Assembly: GCF_003056405.1 (NCBI RefSeq)
Contig: NZ_PYVZ01000007.1
Span: forward strand, 124,001 to 188,000
Reading direction: 5' to 3'
Source of the DNA: Devosia indica
GTDB lineage: Bacteria > Pseudomonadota > Alphaproteobacteria > Rhizobiales > Devosiaceae
DNA: 64,000 nt
Each line of letters begins with the position of its first letter. The first letter of the stretch is position 1. This document shows positions 63,056 to 64,000 of the stretch, piece by piece. The notes under the pieces are model-generated. The model was not told the DNA's origin. It searched no databases and worked only from the letters and a program-made list of their open reading frames with translations. A program made the translations under genes and the position numbers.

Positions 63056-63868
63056 ATGTCCGCAAATCACCAGCTCCTCGCCGCCGGTCTTGATCTCGCC
63101 TATGGCGAACGCCAGATCGTCTCGGCGCTCGACCTGACCCTGCCGCCGGGCAAGCTGACCGTGATTGTCGGTGCCAATGCCTGCGGCAAGTCCACCCTGC
63201 TGCGCGGCCTCGCCCGCCTGCTGACCCCGACCCGCGGCGCGGTCTATCTCGATGGCAAGCCGATCCACCAGATGCCGACCCACCAGGTGGCGACCATTCT
63301 CGGCGTGCTGCCGCAAAGCCCCATCGCCCCCGATGCCATTTCGGTCACCGACCTGGTCGGCCGCGGCCGCTATCCGCACCAGGGCTGGTTCCGTCGTTGG
63401 ACGCCCGAAGACGACACCGCTGTCGCCGAGGCCCTGGCCGCCACCGACACCGCCGAACTGGCCGATCGCCCCGTCGATGAACTCTCCGGCGGCCAGCGCC
63501 AGCGCGTCTGGATCGCCATGGCTTTGGCGCAGCAGACCGATCTCCTGCTGCTCGACGAACCCACCACCTTTCTCGACATCAACCACCAGGTCGAAGTGCT
63601 CGACCTGCTCACCGATCTCGTCCGGCATCGCGGCCGCACCGTCGTCGTCGTCCTGCACGATCTGAACCTGGCCTGCCGCTATGCCGACCACATCGTGGCC
63701 ATGAAGGCCGGCAGGATCGTTGCCGAAGGCCGCCCGGTCGATGTCGTCACCGAAGCCGTGGTCAAGGACGTCTTCGGCATGACCGCGCGCGTGGTGGTCG
63801 ATCCGGTCTCCAACACGCCCATGATCGTGCCCATCGGCCGGCATCATGCCGGCAAGGCGATGGCCTGA
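63056..63868 (+). CDS. FecE/FepC-like ABC importer ATPase
   Basis: A 270-aa ATPase. Walker A is VGANACGKSTLLRG (near 36-49), the signature is LSGGQRQRVWIAMALAQ (near 143) and Walker B is LLLLDEPTTFLDI, followed by HDLNLACRYADHIVAMKAG. This matches FepC/FecE ATPases of siderophore uptake. It completes the operon after the two permeases. ATG 63056 is used; an upstream in-frame ATG at 62996 lies inside the permease gene. Confidence 0.95.
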   Translation: MSANHQLLAAGLDLAYGERQIVSALDLTLPPGKLTVIVGANACGKSTLLRGLARLLTPTRGAVYLDGKPIHQMPTHQVATILGVLPQSPIAPDAISVTDLVGRGRYPHQGWFRRWTPEDDTAVAEALAATDTAELADRPVDELSGGQRQRVWIAMALAQQTDLLLLDEPTTFLDINHQVEVLDLLTDLVRHRGRTVVVVLHDLNLACRYADHIVAMKAGRIVAEGRPVDVVTEAVVKDVFGMTARVVVDPVSNTPMIVPIGRHHAGKAMA

Positions 63869-63873
63869 ACCCG

Positions 63874-64000
63874 CTATTTCGCCACCCGCGCGGCCCATGC
63901 GGACACGGCTCTGGCCATGCTCTGCAAATGGTGCGCCGCGGAAAACCCTGAAATCGCCTTGCGCGGCTTGAGGTCGTGGTCGCCATCCTCAAGCCAGAGC
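63874..64000 (-). CDS. Alpha/beta hydrolase, KANL3/Tex30-like family (5' end outside window)
   Basis: The minus strand entering at 64000 encodes a C-terminal fragment of 41 residues, starting LWLEDGDHDLKPRKAISGFS and ending ARVAK before TAG at 63876-63874. The WLEDGDHDLKPRK block carries the last catalytic-triad His region of KANL3/Tex30-type alpha/beta hydrolases, which justifies the call despite its short length. It is convergent with the ATPase gene, five bases away. Its nucleophile and start lie beyond the window. Confidence 0.75.
   Translation of the reverse strand, partial: LWLEDGDHDLKPRKAISGFSAAHHLQSMARAVSAWAARVAK

Noticed and set aside
1..64000. CRISPR arrays, insertion sequences or phage genes
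   Set aside because: No regularly spaced repeats, transposase, integrase or structural phage proteins were found on either strand.

Overview
The window is about 62% GC, gene-dense chromosomal DNA of an alphaproteobacterium of the order Hyphomicrobiales. A Devosia-like (Devosiaceae) origin is my inference from the gene set: rplM-rpsI with an N-terminally extended S9, ctaA beside a DUF2842 gene, clpP-clpX-lon, several sugar ABC systems, and a ugp operon with its own DeoR regulator. No phage, insertion sequence, integrase or CRISPR array was seen.

Layout. 1-2.7 kb: an FMN riboswitch controlling a truncated RibN-like transporter, trxC, and an MFS exporter behind a long palindrome. 2.8-8.1 kb: a Gfo/Idh/MocA-aldo/keto reductase fusion facing an AraC regulator, a CHASE2 adenylate cyclase, and a 41-aa membrane protein. 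8.2-16.8 kb: a sugar ABC importer with a PHP metallohydrolase, facing a LacI regulator and a GH38-like DUF5054 protein. 16.0-24.6 kb: ugpB-A-E-C-GDPD-deoR-HAD, with two matching GlpR-like palindromes between ugpB and a divergent Na/Pi transporter. A tRNA-Pro(GGG) follows. 24.8-35.4 kb: a kinase-like phosphotransferase and an exopolysaccharide cluster (Wzy-like polymerase, secreted propeller protein, sugar-1-phosphate transferase, glycosyltransferase, export lipoprotein, and a divergent chain-length protein with a degenerate kinase domain plus a deacetylase). 35.4-41.5 kb: DUF2842, ctaA, rplM-rpsI, VOC, SdpI-like, P450, a small hypothetical gene and clpP. 41.7-46.8 kb: clpX, arginase and lon; clpP and lon have heat-shock-type promoters. 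46.8-50.2 kb: a GT1 glycosyltransferase overlapping a long SDR plus FAD-oxidase fusion. 50.2-64 kb: alaC, two tandem metal-chelate binding proteins, a homoserine dehydrogenase with an extra N-terminal HTH-like domain, glpX, recJ, cfa, a complete FecBCDE-type importer and the tail of a KANL3/Tex30-like hydrolase.

How they work together. Much of the window is uptake and its control: glycerophosphodiesters and glycerol-3-phosphate (ugp), another sugar ligand (LplB-type ABC), and iron or another chelated metal. The strongest candidates for undescribed biology are the GT1/SDR-FAD pair, which combines an oxidase and a reductase in one chain as the separate DprE1/DprE2 proteins do, and the HTH-homoserine dehydrogenase fusion. 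Smaller points are a 41-aa membrane protein with a near-ideal ribosome site, a 31-codon reading frame closed by a nested hairpin, and several gene-proximal palindromes. All functions are inferred from motifs read by eye; no database search was run.
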